The position numbers and the translations under genes are program-made. From Microvirga splendida (GTDB lineage: Bacteria > Pseudomonadota > Alphaproteobacteria > Rhizobiales > Beijerinckiaceae): 64,000 nt of DNA. The notes beneath the pieces are model-generated. The model searched no databases and was not told the origin of the DNA. It saw only the letters and a program-made list of their open reading frames with translations. The DNA lies in the NCBI RefSeq assembly GCF_016427565.1, contig NZ_JAELXT010000004.1:186001-250000 (forward strand), in the 5' to 3' direction. Below are positions 42,381 through 51,065 of the stretch, in pieces (position 1 is the first letter of the stretch; each line of letters opens with the position of its first letter).

Positions 42381-43624
42381 ACGCTGCTCTCCGGAATGAC
42401 CTTGGTCAGGCTGCCGGTGGCTGGGAAGAGCGGGATCAGGCAGGCCTGGAGGGCGTGGTAGAGATCCGGCTTGCCGGTGAACACGGTCGCACTGGGGGGC
42501 AGATCCTCGGTGAGTTCAGGTCGCCAGCCTCCGTGCCGGTGATCGATCAGGTGGGCGTCCGTGAAGCCCCAGAGGGTGCGGTACCATTGCTCGTGGAAGT
42601 CGCTCGGCTCGTGCTCGCACAGGAACGCCGCCGCGCCGATGGCCTCCGCGCAGGGCCACCAGAGCTTCAAGGGCAGCCTCGGCTCGTCGTCCCAGTCGAG
42701 GGCATAGAAGAAGCCGCCCTTCTCCTTGTCCCATCCCAGCGCGATGGATTGTCGGAACAGCTCACGGGCTGCATCCGGCATCCAGGCATGACGCTGTCCG
42801 CCGAGCGACCAGAGCTGAAGAAGGAGCCTCGCCCATTCGAGCCAGTGGCCGGGCGTGGTGCCGTAGGGGCGGAACATGTCGCCGCCGCGATACTCGCGGT
42901 CGAGGCTCCAGTCCGCGCCGAAGTGTTCGGCCACCCGGTAGCCGAGGGAGGCCGCATGCCGGGCGATGATCAGGCTCGCGATCCGCTCCGCCCGGTCGAG
43001 ATGGGTACGGTTGCCCGTTGCCTCGAAGGCGGCCATCAGGGCCTCAGTGAGGTGCATGTTGGAGTTCTGGCCGCGATATTGGCTCAGGGGCTGCCAGTCG
43101 CGCGTGAACTCCTCGGCCACGGCTCCGTGCTGCTCCTCCCAGAAGCGCTCTTCGAGGGTTTGCGTGATATCATCCAGCAATCGGTCCGCCAGCGGATGCC
43201 CGACGACCTTCGCGCTGGAGGCCGCCAGCAGCACGAAGGCATGGCCATAGGCCTGCTTGGTATCGTCCTTCGGTCCGTTATCGTCGAGCGACCAGACATA
43301 GCCGCCGTTCTGCGCGTCCCGATGGGCTTTCCAAAGGTATTCCATGCCGTGGTCGACGATGACATCGCAGCCGGGGCGGCCGAGCAGGGTGCCGATGGCA
43401 AAGCAATGCACCATGCGGGTGGTGCCGTGGATCTGCCGGACCGGATTGGCGGTCGCGATGGGCTGGCCCGCATCGTCGAGATCGAAGAAGCCGCCGGCCG
43501 GATTGATGACGCTGCGCTGAAAGAAGTCGAACAGGTTGCCGGCTTGCTCGAACAGCCATTGCCGGTGAAAGCGGTTGTTGCGCCAGGGCGTGCCGAGGGG
43601 CGGAAGAACAGGCTGGTTTGTCAT
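42371..43624 (-). CDS. AGE-family sugar isomerase/epimerase
   Basis: A 417-residue member of the N-acylglucosamine 2-epimerase family (alpha/alpha barrel). The active-site regions are visible as RGQNSNMHLTEAL (His191, Glu194), TTPGHWLEW (His260) and the late GGWRPEL segment. The subgroup includes D-mannose isomerases and YihS. It starts 17 bp after the fructokinase gene on the same strand, so mannose to fructose followed by phosphorylation is the simplest joint role. Sequence does not exclude cellobiose- or glucosamine-type epimerisation. Confidence 0.87.
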   Translation of the reverse strand: MTNQPVLPPLGTPWRNNRFHRQWLFEQAGNLFDFFQRSVINPAGGFFDLDDAGQPIATANPVRQIHGTTRMVHCFAIGTLLGRPGCDVIVDHGMEYLWKAHRDAQNGGYVWSLDDNGPKDDTKQAYGHAFVLLAASSAKVVGHPLADRLLDDITQTLEERFWEEQHGAVAEEFTRDWQPLSQYRGQNSNMHLTEALMAAFEATGNRTHLDRAERIASLIIARHAASLGYRVAEHFGADWSLDREYRGGDMFRPYGTTPGHWLEWARLLLQLWSLGGQRHAWMPDAARELFRQSIALGWDKEKGGFFYALDWDDEPRLPLKLWWPCAEAIGAAAFLCEHEPSDFHEQWYRTLWGFTDAHLIDHRHGGWRPELTEDLPPSATVFTGKPDLYHALQACLIPLFPATGSLTKVIPESSVQA

Positions 43625-43641
43625 GATGCTGTCCCTCCGGT

Positions 43642-44592
43642 TCAGGTGCGCCCGGTCATGAATCGCTCGACCTCGCTCCAGGACGGCGGATTGGCTCCGC
43701 GCCGGGTGCAGACGATGGCGGCTGCAGCGGCGGCGAAATCGAGGCCAGTCGTGACCTGCGCCTCGCTCAATGCCGCGACACCCTGAGGCGTCAGCAGGTT
43801 ATTGGCATCGAGCCAGGCCAGCAGCCCGGCATGGAACGTGTCCCCCGCGCCGACGGTATCGACCACCTCGATCTTGGGCGCAGGGCGCTCCAGGACCGTG
43901 TGTCGGAAGGCCGCCAGTGGACCTTTCTCGCCGCGCGTGACGATCACGAGCTTGGGGCCGCGCTGGAGCCAGATCCGTGCGGCGGATGCAAGGTCGCGCG
44001 TCCGGTAGAGCAGCTCAATATCCTCGTCGCTCGCTTTCACGATATCGGCGTAGGCGAGCAGGCGTTCGAACCGCTCCCGATAAGCGTCGAGATTGCCAAC
44101 CACACGCGGTCTGACATTGGGGTCGAGCGAGATCACGCGCGATCCGGCCTCGCGGCGCAGCAGGGTCTCGATGGCGCTGGCGATGGGCTCGACACCCAGC
44201 GCATAGGAGCCGGCCGCAATGGCGCTCACGTCTGCCGGCAGTTCGTCGGGCAGCATGTCGGGCGTGAGAGCGCGGTCGGCGCTGTTCGGTGCATAGAAGG
44301 AGTATTGCGGCTGCCCCGATGGGCTGGTGGCCACCACGCTCAGCGTCGTGACGTTCGGAAGGCGCCGAATGTAGGAAGAGCTTACGCCAGATTCCGCGAG
44401 CTTCTCGGCCAGGAAGGTGCCGAACACATCCTCGGACAGGGTGGACAGGAACGCCGCCGGGCGCCCGAGGCGCCCGAGCCCGATGGCCACATTGAAGGGC
44501 GAGCCGCCGGCCACTGCTTCTGCGGGAAAGCCTGTGGTCGTGGCAGTGCCGATGAACAGGTCAATCAGGGCTTCGCCGGAAACCAGGATCAT
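43642..44592 (-). CDS. Fructokinase-like carbohydrate kinase (PfkB family)
   Basis: A 316-residue PfkB kinase. It begins MILVSGEALIDLFIG, has the substrate-side AGGSPFNVAIGLGRLG motif typical of fructokinases, and ends with the signature DTVGAGDTFHAG. Residues upstream of the ATG at 44592 in the same frame do not look like protein. It should make fructose-6-phosphate from fructose delivered by the downstream AGE isomerase or by import. A 112-bp gap separates it from the upstream xylulokinase gene, leaving room for its own promoter. Confidence 0.88.
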   Translation of the reverse strand: MILVSGEALIDLFIGTATTTGFPAEAVAGGSPFNVAIGLGRLGRPAAFLSTLSEDVFGTFLAEKLAESGVSSSYIRRLPNVTTLSVVATSPSGQPQYSFYAPNSADRALTPDMLPDELPADVSAIAAGSYALGVEPIASAIETLLRREAGSRVISLDPNVRPRVVGNLDAYRERFERLLAYADIVKASDEDIELLYRTRDLASAARIWLQRGPKLVIVTRGEKGPLAAFRHTVLERPAPKIEVVDTVGAGDTFHAGLLAWLDANNLLTPQGVAALSEAQVTTGLDFAAAAAAIVCTRRGANPPSWSEVERFMTGRT

Positions 44593-44704
44593 GGAATGGC
44601 TCCTGATGCGTTTGTGGTAGCATCGAAATGAGGGGCGGTTATCATTTAAGCAGCATGGGCCGGCTGCAAATCCAAGAGGATTCGAGCGCCGGTTGCCGGT
44701 ATCC

Positions 44705-46135
44705 TCAGATCCGTTCTTGTGCGGCACTGGCGAATTCCGGCTTGAGACTTCGGTAGAGGCTCCGGAAGGCCTGAATGCGAGGCTGGTAGAGTTCGACAAG
44801 GCGCGGGTCCGGGGCGATGGTCTCGAGAATGGCCGGCGCGGTGCAAACCTCTTCCGGTGCCTCGCCTGTCACGGCAAGGCGCCCCAGGCGCGCCGCGCCG
44901 AAGGCCGGACCCTTGTCGCTGCCATGATAGCGCATGATGGGAATGTTCAGGACGCTGGCGAAGATCCTCGTCCAAAATTGGCTCTTCGAGCCTCCCCCGA
45001 TGATGCCCGCCTGCGTCAGGGACGTGCCGGCCTGCTCGAGCGCCCGCTTCGCATCGGCGAAACTGTAGGCAACGCCTTCGAGCACGGCCTGCGCCAAGCC
45101 CGTGTGCTGCGTCCGCTCGCCGGCGAGATAGGGCAGGAAGAGAATGTCGGACGGTTTGCGATAAGCGGCTTCCGTTTCGCGCAACAGCTCGCCGATATCC
45201 CGCCTGAGAAGACTGGCCGCCCAGGCAAGGCAGCTTGCGCCGTTCAGCATGGCGGCCATCTGAAACCAGCGGCCGGTCAGCGCATGGCAGAAGGAATGCA
45301 CCAGGGCCTCGGGGGCAGGGCTGTAGTTCTCCGTGGTGACGAAAAGCTGGCCTGAGGTTCCTAGGGAGATGAAGGCCGATCCATCCCGGATCGCACCCAG
45401 GCCCACGGCTCCGGCCGCCGCATCGCCCGCACCGCCGGCCACTACGACATCGCTCCGCATGCCCCACTGACGAGCGATCTCAGCTCGCAAGGTGCCGGAG
45501 ACCTGCGAGCCTTCCACGAGATCTGCCATGTGATCGCGGCCAAGGCCGGTGGCCGCAAGCGCTTTGTCCGACCAATCCCGCTTGGCCTCGTCCAGCCACC
45601 AGGTGCCCGCCGCATCCGACATGTCCGTCACGAGGGCGCCGGTGAGCTGGAGGCGGATGTAGTCCTTCGGCAGAAGCACCTTGCGGACAGCGCGGAACGT
45701 CTCGGGTTCATGCCGTGCAAGCCAGGCGAGCTTCGGCGCCGTGAACCCGGGCATCGGGATGACGCCCATGTCGTGCGAGAGTCCCGGATGCTCGGCGCCA
45801 AGCTCCTGCGCCTCACGGAACGAACGCCCGTCATTCCAGAGGATGGCGGGGCGCAGGGGGCGGTTGTTCGCATCGAGCAACACCGCGCCATGCATCTGGC
45901 CCGACAAGCCGATGCCGCGCACGTCCGCGAGGGCCGCAGCATTCTTCACCACAAATTGATCGAGGCTCGTCTGCACGGCCTGCCACCAGGCTTCGGGATC
46001 CTGTTCCGACCAGAGGTCCTGCGGACGGGAGATCTGCAGGGGGACATCCGCCTCCGCAATCGTCGCCTGCCGCTCGTCGACAAGGATCGCCTTCACCGCC
46101 GATGTGCCGACATCGATGCCGAGATAGTGAGGCAC
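44705..46135 (-). CDS. xylB: Xylulokinase
   Basis: A 476-residue FGGY-family kinase. The N-terminal phosphate-binding LGIDVGTSAVKAILVD, the substrate loop SGQMHGAVLLD and the later GGGSKSQFWTRI all match XylB. It makes xylulose-5-phosphate for the pentose phosphate pathway. The start is a GTG at 46135 with AAGGAG eight bases upstream. xylA is not in the window; with mannose/fructose genes beside it, it may serve a polyol route (xylitol or arabitol via xylulose). It is divergent from the sigma factor gene. Confidence 0.92.
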   Translation of the reverse strand: MPHYLGIDVGTSAVKAILVDERQATIAEADVPLQISRPQDLWSEQDPEAWWQAVQTSLDQFVVKNAAALADVRGIGLSGQMHGAVLLDANNRPLRPAILWNDGRSFREAQELGAEHPGLSHDMGVIPMPGFTAPKLAWLARHEPETFRAVRKVLLPKDYIRLQLTGALVTDMSDAAGTWWLDEAKRDWSDKALAATGLGRDHMADLVEGSQVSGTLRAEIARQWGMRSDVVVAGGAGDAAAGAVGLGAIRDGSAFISLGTSGQLFVTTENYSPAPEALVHSFCHALTGRWFQMAAMLNGASCLAWAASLLRRDIGELLRETEAAYRKPSDILFLPYLAGERTQHTGLAQAVLEGVAYSFADAKRALEQAGTSLTQAGIIGGGSKSQFWTRIFASVLNIPIMRYHGSDKGPAFGAARLGRLAVTGEAPEEVCTAPAILETIAPDPRLVELYQPRIQAFRSLYRSLKPEFASAAQERI

Positions 46136-46314
46136 GCTGGGCGCTCCTTGGTGATCGCTGGCTCACGGCTTGGCCGGTGAGGCCGGCCTGTGGTTCAGGT
46201 GCCTCCATGGGGCACGGGGGCAGTGAAATCCAGAGGTTAGGCCATGAAAAAATCTCACGGTCGAATTGTCGCCAGGATATTTAAATGCCGGGAGCATGCC
46301 CCAAATAGTGACGC

Positions 46315-47034
46315 ATGCCCGAGAAATCGAACAACCAGTCTCACTTGATCCATTCTGATGCGCCGTCCTCGGCGGCTGCGCTGAGCGCCAACGTTCGGCT
46401 GCATCTCGGAAAGCAATTGCGGGCGCTCTACGGCGATCCCGCTGAAGACAAGCTGCCGCGCGACCTCGCGCGGCTCGTCGACCGCGTCGCCCAGGTCATC
46501 CGCGCGCACACGGAGCCTGTGGATCAGGACTTCGTCAACGGCGTGATGGACGCGCTGCCGAACCTGCGCGCCTTCGCCCTGTCGCTGACCGGAAAGGTCG
46601 ATCAGGCGGAGGATCTGGTGCAGGATACGGTGCTCAAAGCGCTGACCAAGCAGGATACCTTCGAGACCGGCACCAACCTCCAGGCCTGGCTCTTCACGAT
46701 CCTGCGCAACGGTTTCTACTCGACCCACCGCAAGACCAGCCGCGAGGTCGAGGACGGGGACGGGACCCACGCCGCCAGCATGATCGCGATCCCCGACCAG
46801 GAGGACAAGCTTGCGCTCCAGGATCTCTCGTCGGCGCTCGAGAAGCTGCCGCAGGAGCAGCGCGAGGCGATCATCCTCATCGGCGCCGAAGGCATGTCCT
46901 ACGAGGATGCCGCCGAGGCGCTCGGCGTGAAGGTCGGCACCATCAAGAGCCGTGTGAACCGCGCCCGCAATCGGTTGGCGGAACTCATGGGAACGCCCAG
47001 GGCCGCCGATCACGATCAGCCGGCAACGGCCTGA
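46315..47034 (+). CDS. EcfG-like sigma factor with NepR-like N-terminal segment
   Basis: A 239-residue ECF sigma factor. Sigma2 is at about 79-142 (DQAEDLVQDTVLKAL, then AWLFTILRNGFYSTHRK) and sigma4 at about 170-225 (LPQEQREAIILIGAEGMSYE, then GTIKSRVNRARNRL), both close to the alphaproteobacterial general-stress EcfG group. Uniquely, residues 31-58 (LGKQLRALYGDP, then LPRDLARLVDRV) have the pattern and spacing of the anti-sigma factor NepR: LG-x2-LR-x2-Y-x8-P-x2-L. So anti-sigma and sigma may be fused. No PhyR, separate NepR or HWE kinase is adjacent. It is monocistronic, with a 179-bp upstream gap. Confidence 0.87.
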   Translation: MPEKSNNQSHLIHSDAPSSAAALSANVRLHLGKQLRALYGDPAEDKLPRDLARLVDRVAQVIRAHTEPVDQDFVNGVMDALPNLRAFALSLTGKVDQAEDLVQDTVLKALTKQDTFETGTNLQAWLFTILRNGFYSTHRKTSREVEDGDGTHAASMIAIPDQEDKLALQDLSSALEKLPQEQREAIILIGAEGMSYEDAAEALGVKVGTIKSRVNRARNRLAELMGTPRAADHDQPATA

Positions 47035-47189
47035 CATACCGCGCCCGGTGCCGCCCAGGCGTCGGGTCTTCGCGCTCGCCCAAAATATCAGCGGCGATCC
47101 ACGGCCCGTTCCTCGAACTTTTCCCTGTGCTTCAAGGTTGAGCCTGTAGCTGGGTGGCTCGAAACCGCTCTTCCGCCAAGGAGGGGAGC

Positions 47190-47621
47190 ATGGAACACAG
47201 GCCTCTTTCCGAACTCAGTAGCGTCGCCGACCTGAAGATCCCTGAAACCGTCAAGGCTCCGGTCCTGTCCAAACGGGAGCGTCTGGACCGCTGGATCGAG
47301 CTCCTGGAGCAGGAGCCCGACCGGGAGCTCAGAACCCTCGACGAGATCGAGTGGAAGCCCAAGGCCCAGCGCCTTGCCATGAGAGCCGACGGATCCGCCC
47401 TGACCGTAGCCTATTCCGACCCGCTGCTCCGGCGGGCCGGGCTGCGCAGCGACACCTTCGGTGAGGCGGTCGACTTCTTCGAGATCTCCGAGCACGACGC
47501 CCACATCGTTCTCTGCTCGTGTCATGGAGGGGAATCGATGCGGGCCGATGAGGCGGCGCGGCGGGTTCGTGGTGTCCGGTCGCCGAGCCTCTGGGCGCTA
47601 TATTTCGGCTGGTTCCGCTAA
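47190..47621 (+). CDS. Conserved hypothetical protein, 143 residues
   Basis: A soluble protein that looks conserved in rhizobia-like bacteria, but I cannot name its family. It begins MEHRPLSELSSVADL, has an amphipathic helix RERLDRWIELLEQEPDREL, a segment ALTVAYSDPLLRRAGL and a small cysteine motif LCSCHGG. A strong ribosome site (AAGGAGGGGAGC) supports the ATG at 47190 rather than an in-frame codon 36 bases upstream. It lies between the sigma factor and the convergent rtcB gene, 155 bp after the former, so separate transcription is likely. Confidence 0.75.
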   Translation: MEHRPLSELSSVADLKIPETVKAPVLSKRERLDRWIELLEQEPDRELRTLDEIEWKPKAQRLAMRADGSALTVAYSDPLLRRAGLRSDTFGEAVDFFEISEHDAHIVLCSCHGGESMRADEAARRVRGVRSPSLWALYFGWFR

Positions 47622-47642
47622 GGTTGAGGCCCCGGCTCGGTT

Positions 47643-48812
47643 TCAGTCCTTGTAGGGATCGAACTCGCCGGGGCCCGCCATGGCGACGGCGAACGGGCGC
47701 AGGATGTGCTCGATCTCGATGGTGCCCCCGTGGAAGGCCAGCACGTCCTCGAGGCGGCGATAGACCATCGGGCTCTCGTCCACATCGCCGCCGCGCAGGA
47801 GAACGCCCTTCTCGCGCAGCCACGCGTCCATCTCGTCGCGGGTGAAGCGGGGAGGGCGGACCCACTGGCCTGCCTTGTTCTTCTTGCCCTTCGCGTCCAT
47901 CCGCCCGAAGAGGCGCCCCGCCCCGTGGACGGTCGAGTACAGGCTGTCGGCGCTCTCGGGGCTGTCGACCCCGTGCAGGATCACCGCGTTGTCGCCCATC
48001 GACCCGCCGACGAAACCGCGCTGGCCCGGAAAGGCAGGCGTCGCGCCCTTGCGCACCACCCAGTAATCCCTGCCCCCATGGGCTTCCCGCCAGACGAAGT
48101 TGTGGTGGTTATGCACGGAATCGGTGATGTGCCCGCCGATGATCCGGCGCACGCGCTCCACCACCCATTCGCGGCCGGCATAGGCATAGAGCCCGCCAAG
48201 CTCCACGCCGGCGAGGTAGCTTTGCCCGACCTCGCTGTCCTGGTGGACGAGGGCTGGGTCGACCTCCATGCCGTCCTTGGCGCCGACGAGGGCCAGATGC
48301 TTGGTGGTGATCCTGTGGCCGAGGCCGCGGGAGCCGAAATGCACCCCGATCCAGACGAAGCCCTCCTCGTCCTCGAACAGGTCCACGTAATGGTTGCCGG
48401 AGCCGACGGTGCCGAGCTGCTGCCGGGCCATCGTCTTGAGGTCCCGAACCCCGGCCTCGTCCCACAGGGGTGAATCGAACAGCTCGTGATCGACCTTGAC
48501 GGCGTTCGTCTGGCCGACACCGAAGCTGATGGAGCGCCCGATATCCGAGAGGATCCGGCCGGCTTGAGCCGCGATGTCCTCGTAGCGGGTGTCGAGCCGC
48601 ACCGCCATGTTGCCGCAGGCTATGTCGAAGCCGACGCCGCTGATGGAGATATGCTCCTCGTAGGCCACGACCCCGCCGATGGGATGAGCATAGCCGAGGT
48701 GGCCGTCGGCGCAGAGCACGCCCTTGAAGGCACTCCCGGCCTCCATGCAGCGGTCGAGCTGCCTGATGGTCTTCTCGTCGTGCTCGCCATAGATGCGGGT
48801 GTTCGCCGGCAC
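47643..48812 (-). CDS. rtcB: RtcB-type RNA ligase
   Basis: A 389-residue RtcB protein. The metal ligands appear in ADGHLGYAHPIGGV (35-48), the cysteine in GFDIACGN (Cys66), GSGNHYVDL (138-146), HFGSRGLGH (158-166) and HNHHNFVWREAHGG. HGAGR (296-300) contains the histidine that is guanylylated in known enzymes. RtcB joins 3'-phosphate and 5'-OH RNA ends with GTP. The usual serine after HGAGR-x2 is replaced by GR. I place the start at a GTG (48812) with GAGGAG six bases upstream, 10 bp after the previous stop. rtcA, rtcR and archease are absent nearby. Confidence 0.88.
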   Translation of the reverse strand: MPANTRIYGEHDEKTIRQLDRCMEAGSAFKGVLCADGHLGYAHPIGGVVAYEEHISISGVGFDIACGNMAVRLDTRYEDIAAQAGRILSDIGRSISFGVGQTNAVKVDHELFDSPLWDEAGVRDLKTMARQQLGTVGSGNHYVDLFEDEEGFVWIGVHFGSRGLGHRITTKHLALVGAKDGMEVDPALVHQDSEVGQSYLAGVELGGLYAYAGREWVVERVRRIIGGHITDSVHNHHNFVWREAHGGRDYWVVRKGATPAFPGQRGFVGGSMGDNAVILHGVDSPESADSLYSTVHGAGRLFGRMDAKGKKNKAGQWVRPPRFTRDEMDAWLREKGVLLRGGDVDESPMVYRRLEDVLAFHGGTIEIEHILRPFAVAMAGPGEFDPYKD

Positions 48813-48822
48813 ACTGATCTCC

Positions 48823-49116
48823 TCAAGGACGGTCGTTGTAGCGCTCGCGCAGGCGATCGACCTCGCGCTGCAGTGCATCGAGGCCGCGCGCGATGTCCCG
48901 CCCCATATTCTCGACCACCCCCGTTCCGGCGACCACATCCGGGCAATCCAGGGTCCCGTCCCGGCGGTACCGGGGCGCGATGCCGCCCTGGGGGGTGAGC
49001 AGATAGGCGCAGCCGGTGTCCTCATCACGCCAGACCACGGGCCGGTCGAGGGCAGCAGCCGGCTGGGCCAGAAGCGCTGCCAGGGCAGCGGCGAACCGGC
49101 GGGCAGACCTGTTCAT
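48823..49116 (-). CDS. Small exported protein, 97 residues, unknown function
   Basis: A signal peptide is clear (MNRSARRFAAALAALLAQPA, cleavage near Ala-Ala-Ala at about residue 22). The mature part starts LDRPVVWRDEDTGCAYLLTP and includes two cysteines about 22 residues apart that could form a disulfide, with a charged C-terminal helix (LDALQREVDRLRERY). No family is recognised. It is probably periplasmic. Its stop lies 10 bp before the rtcB start and overlaps the rtcB ribosome site, so the two may be co-transcribed although a periplasmic protein and an RNA ligase have no obvious link. Confidence 0.72.
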   Translation of the reverse strand: MNRSARRFAAALAALLAQPAAALDRPVVWRDEDTGCAYLLTPQGGIAPRYRRDGTLDCPDVVAGTGVVENMGRDIARGLDALQREVDRLRERYNDRP

Positions 49117-49307
49117 GGGGGCACCTCCAGGGTTGAGCCTGACCTGTCAGGCAATGCCCGCCCGAGCGGCCCTGTTCCTTGCAGGCAGCCCGCTACCTTC
49201 CGTCGATTTGACTTCCCGACAGGTTTGGAGGACATCACGCGGTTTGACGGCCCTGTGCCCATGGGAATCCCTGCCGGCACGACGGCTTTCCCGCCCCGGA
49301 GTGATTG

Positions 49308-51017
49308 ATGGACGGTTCTGTCCCCCAGCAGCGGATGTCCTTGCGCCACTTCTCCGTGGCCCAGCTGACGAGCGTGGTCGAGCGGAGCCACGCGCGGCTC
49401 TGCGCCGTGCTCGTGCTGCTGTCGCTCGCCTGCTTCCTGCCGGGCTTCACCACGCTTCAGCCCATGGACCGGGACGAGCCGCGCTATGCCCAGGCCTCCA
49501 AGCAGATGCTCGAGACGGGCGATATCGTCGACATCCGGTTCCAGGACGAGGCCCGGCACAAGAAGCCCGTCGGCATCTATTGGATGCAGAGCGCCAGCGT
49601 CGCCATCGGCGAGGCTCTGGGCGTGCCGGAGGCGCGGACCACCATCGCGCTCTACCGGATCCCATCCCTGCTCGGGGCGATTGCCACGGTTCTGCTGACC
49701 TACTGGGCCGCCCTGGCGTTCTTCGGGCGGCGAGGGGCCTTCCTGACCGCCGCCCTCATGGCGACCTGCGTCATCCTCATGGTCGAAGCGCGGCTCGCCA
49801 AGACCGACGCGATGCTCGCGGCCTGTTCGGTGGCGGTGATGGGGGGGCTCGCCCGGGCCTACCTGAGCCGGGGCGCCGGCGTCCTGCCCCGGCGGGCGCT
49901 GCTCATCTTCTGGGCCGGCTTCGCCCTGGGCATCCTCATCAAGGGGCCGCTCGTCCTCATGTTCGCCGGTCTCGCGGCTGCGGTTCTCTCCTACAAGGAG
50001 CGCTCCGCCCGCTGGCTGCTGACGCTGCGGCCCTGGCTCGGCCTCCTCTTCACCCTCGCAATCGTCCTGCCCTGGTTCGTCGCCATCGCCATCAAGAGCG
50101 GCGGTGAGTTCTTTGCCGCCTCTGTGGGTAAGGACATGCTGGGCAAGGTCGGTACGGCGCAGAAGTACCATTGGGCGCCGCCTGGCTTCTATTTGCTGTC
50201 CTTCTTCGCGACCTTCTGGCCCGGCGCCATCCTGGCCACCATCGCGGTCCCGTTCGCCTGGATCCACCGGCGCGAAGAGCCCGTGGCCTTCGCGCTCGCC
50301 TGGATCGTGCCGTCCTGGATCGTGTTCGAAGCCGTGCCGACGAAGCTGCCCCATTATACCCTGCCTCTGCTTCCGGCGGTGGCGATCATCACGGTCATGG
50401 CCGTCGCGCGGCACTTCGTCGGGCCGCACCGGCCGTTCGCCAGGCTGGCGACGGTCTTGATCCCGTTCATCCCGGTCGGCCTCACGATCGGCCTGTCCGC
50501 GATCGCCTGGTCGTTCGATGGCTTGCCGCCCTTCCGGGCGCTGCCGGCCCTCGTGGTGTCGTCCCTCCTCGCCCTCCTGGCCTGGTGGCTTTTCGTGAAG
50601 AACCGGATGGTCCCGACCCTTTGGGCGAGCTTCATCTCCTCGGCCTTTCTCGCCATCGGCGTGTTTGGCTTCGCCCAACTCGACCTGCGATCTCTCAAGA
50701 TCTCGGACCGGCTGGCGGAAGTGGCCCGCAACCTGCCGTGCGAGAACCCGCAGGTCGCGACCCTGGGCTACCGCGAGCCGAGCCTCGTCTTCCTGGCGGG
50801 CACGAATCTCGACATGCTCGACAGCGGGGCCGAAGCCTCCCGGTTCCTGAACCAGGGCGGCTGCCGCGTCGTCTTCGTGGACAAGCGCTTCGAGGGCGAG
50901 TTCCAGGCCGAGAACCAGCGCCTGCGGCAGCAGCCCGTGCTCTCGACCAGGGTTATGGGATTCAATATCAACAGCGGGCGGCAAGTCGACATCGCGGCTT
51001 ACGCGACCGGGTTCTAG
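49308..51017 (+). CDS. GT39-family membrane glycosyltransferase (ArnT-like)
   Basis: A 569-residue polytopic membrane protein of the ArnT/PMT superfamily, which transfers a sugar from an undecaprenyl-phosphate carrier to lipid A or another acceptor on the periplasmic face. The first periplasmic loop contains the catalytic acidic motif MDRDEPRYAQASKQMLETGD and the conserved FQDEARHKKPVGIYWMQ. About eleven hydrophobic segments follow and a soluble C-terminal domain ends it. An ATG at 49308 is preferred over an adjacent upstream TTG. It is first in an operon with a GT2 and a LAB_N protein. Confidence 0.88.
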   Translation: MDGSVPQQRMSLRHFSVAQLTSVVERSHARLCAVLVLLSLACFLPGFTTLQPMDRDEPRYAQASKQMLETGDIVDIRFQDEARHKKPVGIYWMQSASVAIGEALGVPEARTTIALYRIPSLLGAIATVLLTYWAALAFFGRRGAFLTAALMATCVILMVEARLAKTDAMLAACSVAVMGGLARAYLSRGAGVLPRRALLIFWAGFALGILIKGPLVLMFAGLAAAVLSYKERSARWLLTLRPWLGLLFTLAIVLPWFVAIAIKSGGEFFAASVGKDMLGKVGTAQKYHWAPPGFYLLSFFATFWPGAILATIAVPFAWIHRREEPVAFALAWIVPSWIVFEAVPTKLPHYTLPLLPAVAIITVMAVARHFVGPHRPFARLATVLIPFIPVGLTIGLSAIAWSFDGLPPFRALPALVVSSLLALLAWWLFVKNRMVPTLWASFISSAFLAIGVFGFAQLDLRSLKISDRLAEVARNLPCENPQVATLGYREPSLVFLAGTNLDMLDSGAEASRFLNQGGCRVVFVDKRFEGEFQAENQRLRQQPVLSTRVMGFNINSGRQVDIAAYATGF

Positions 51018-51065
51018 GGCCTGGACATGCACGTCGAAGAGGTGGCCGCAGGTGGCCCTGAACGG

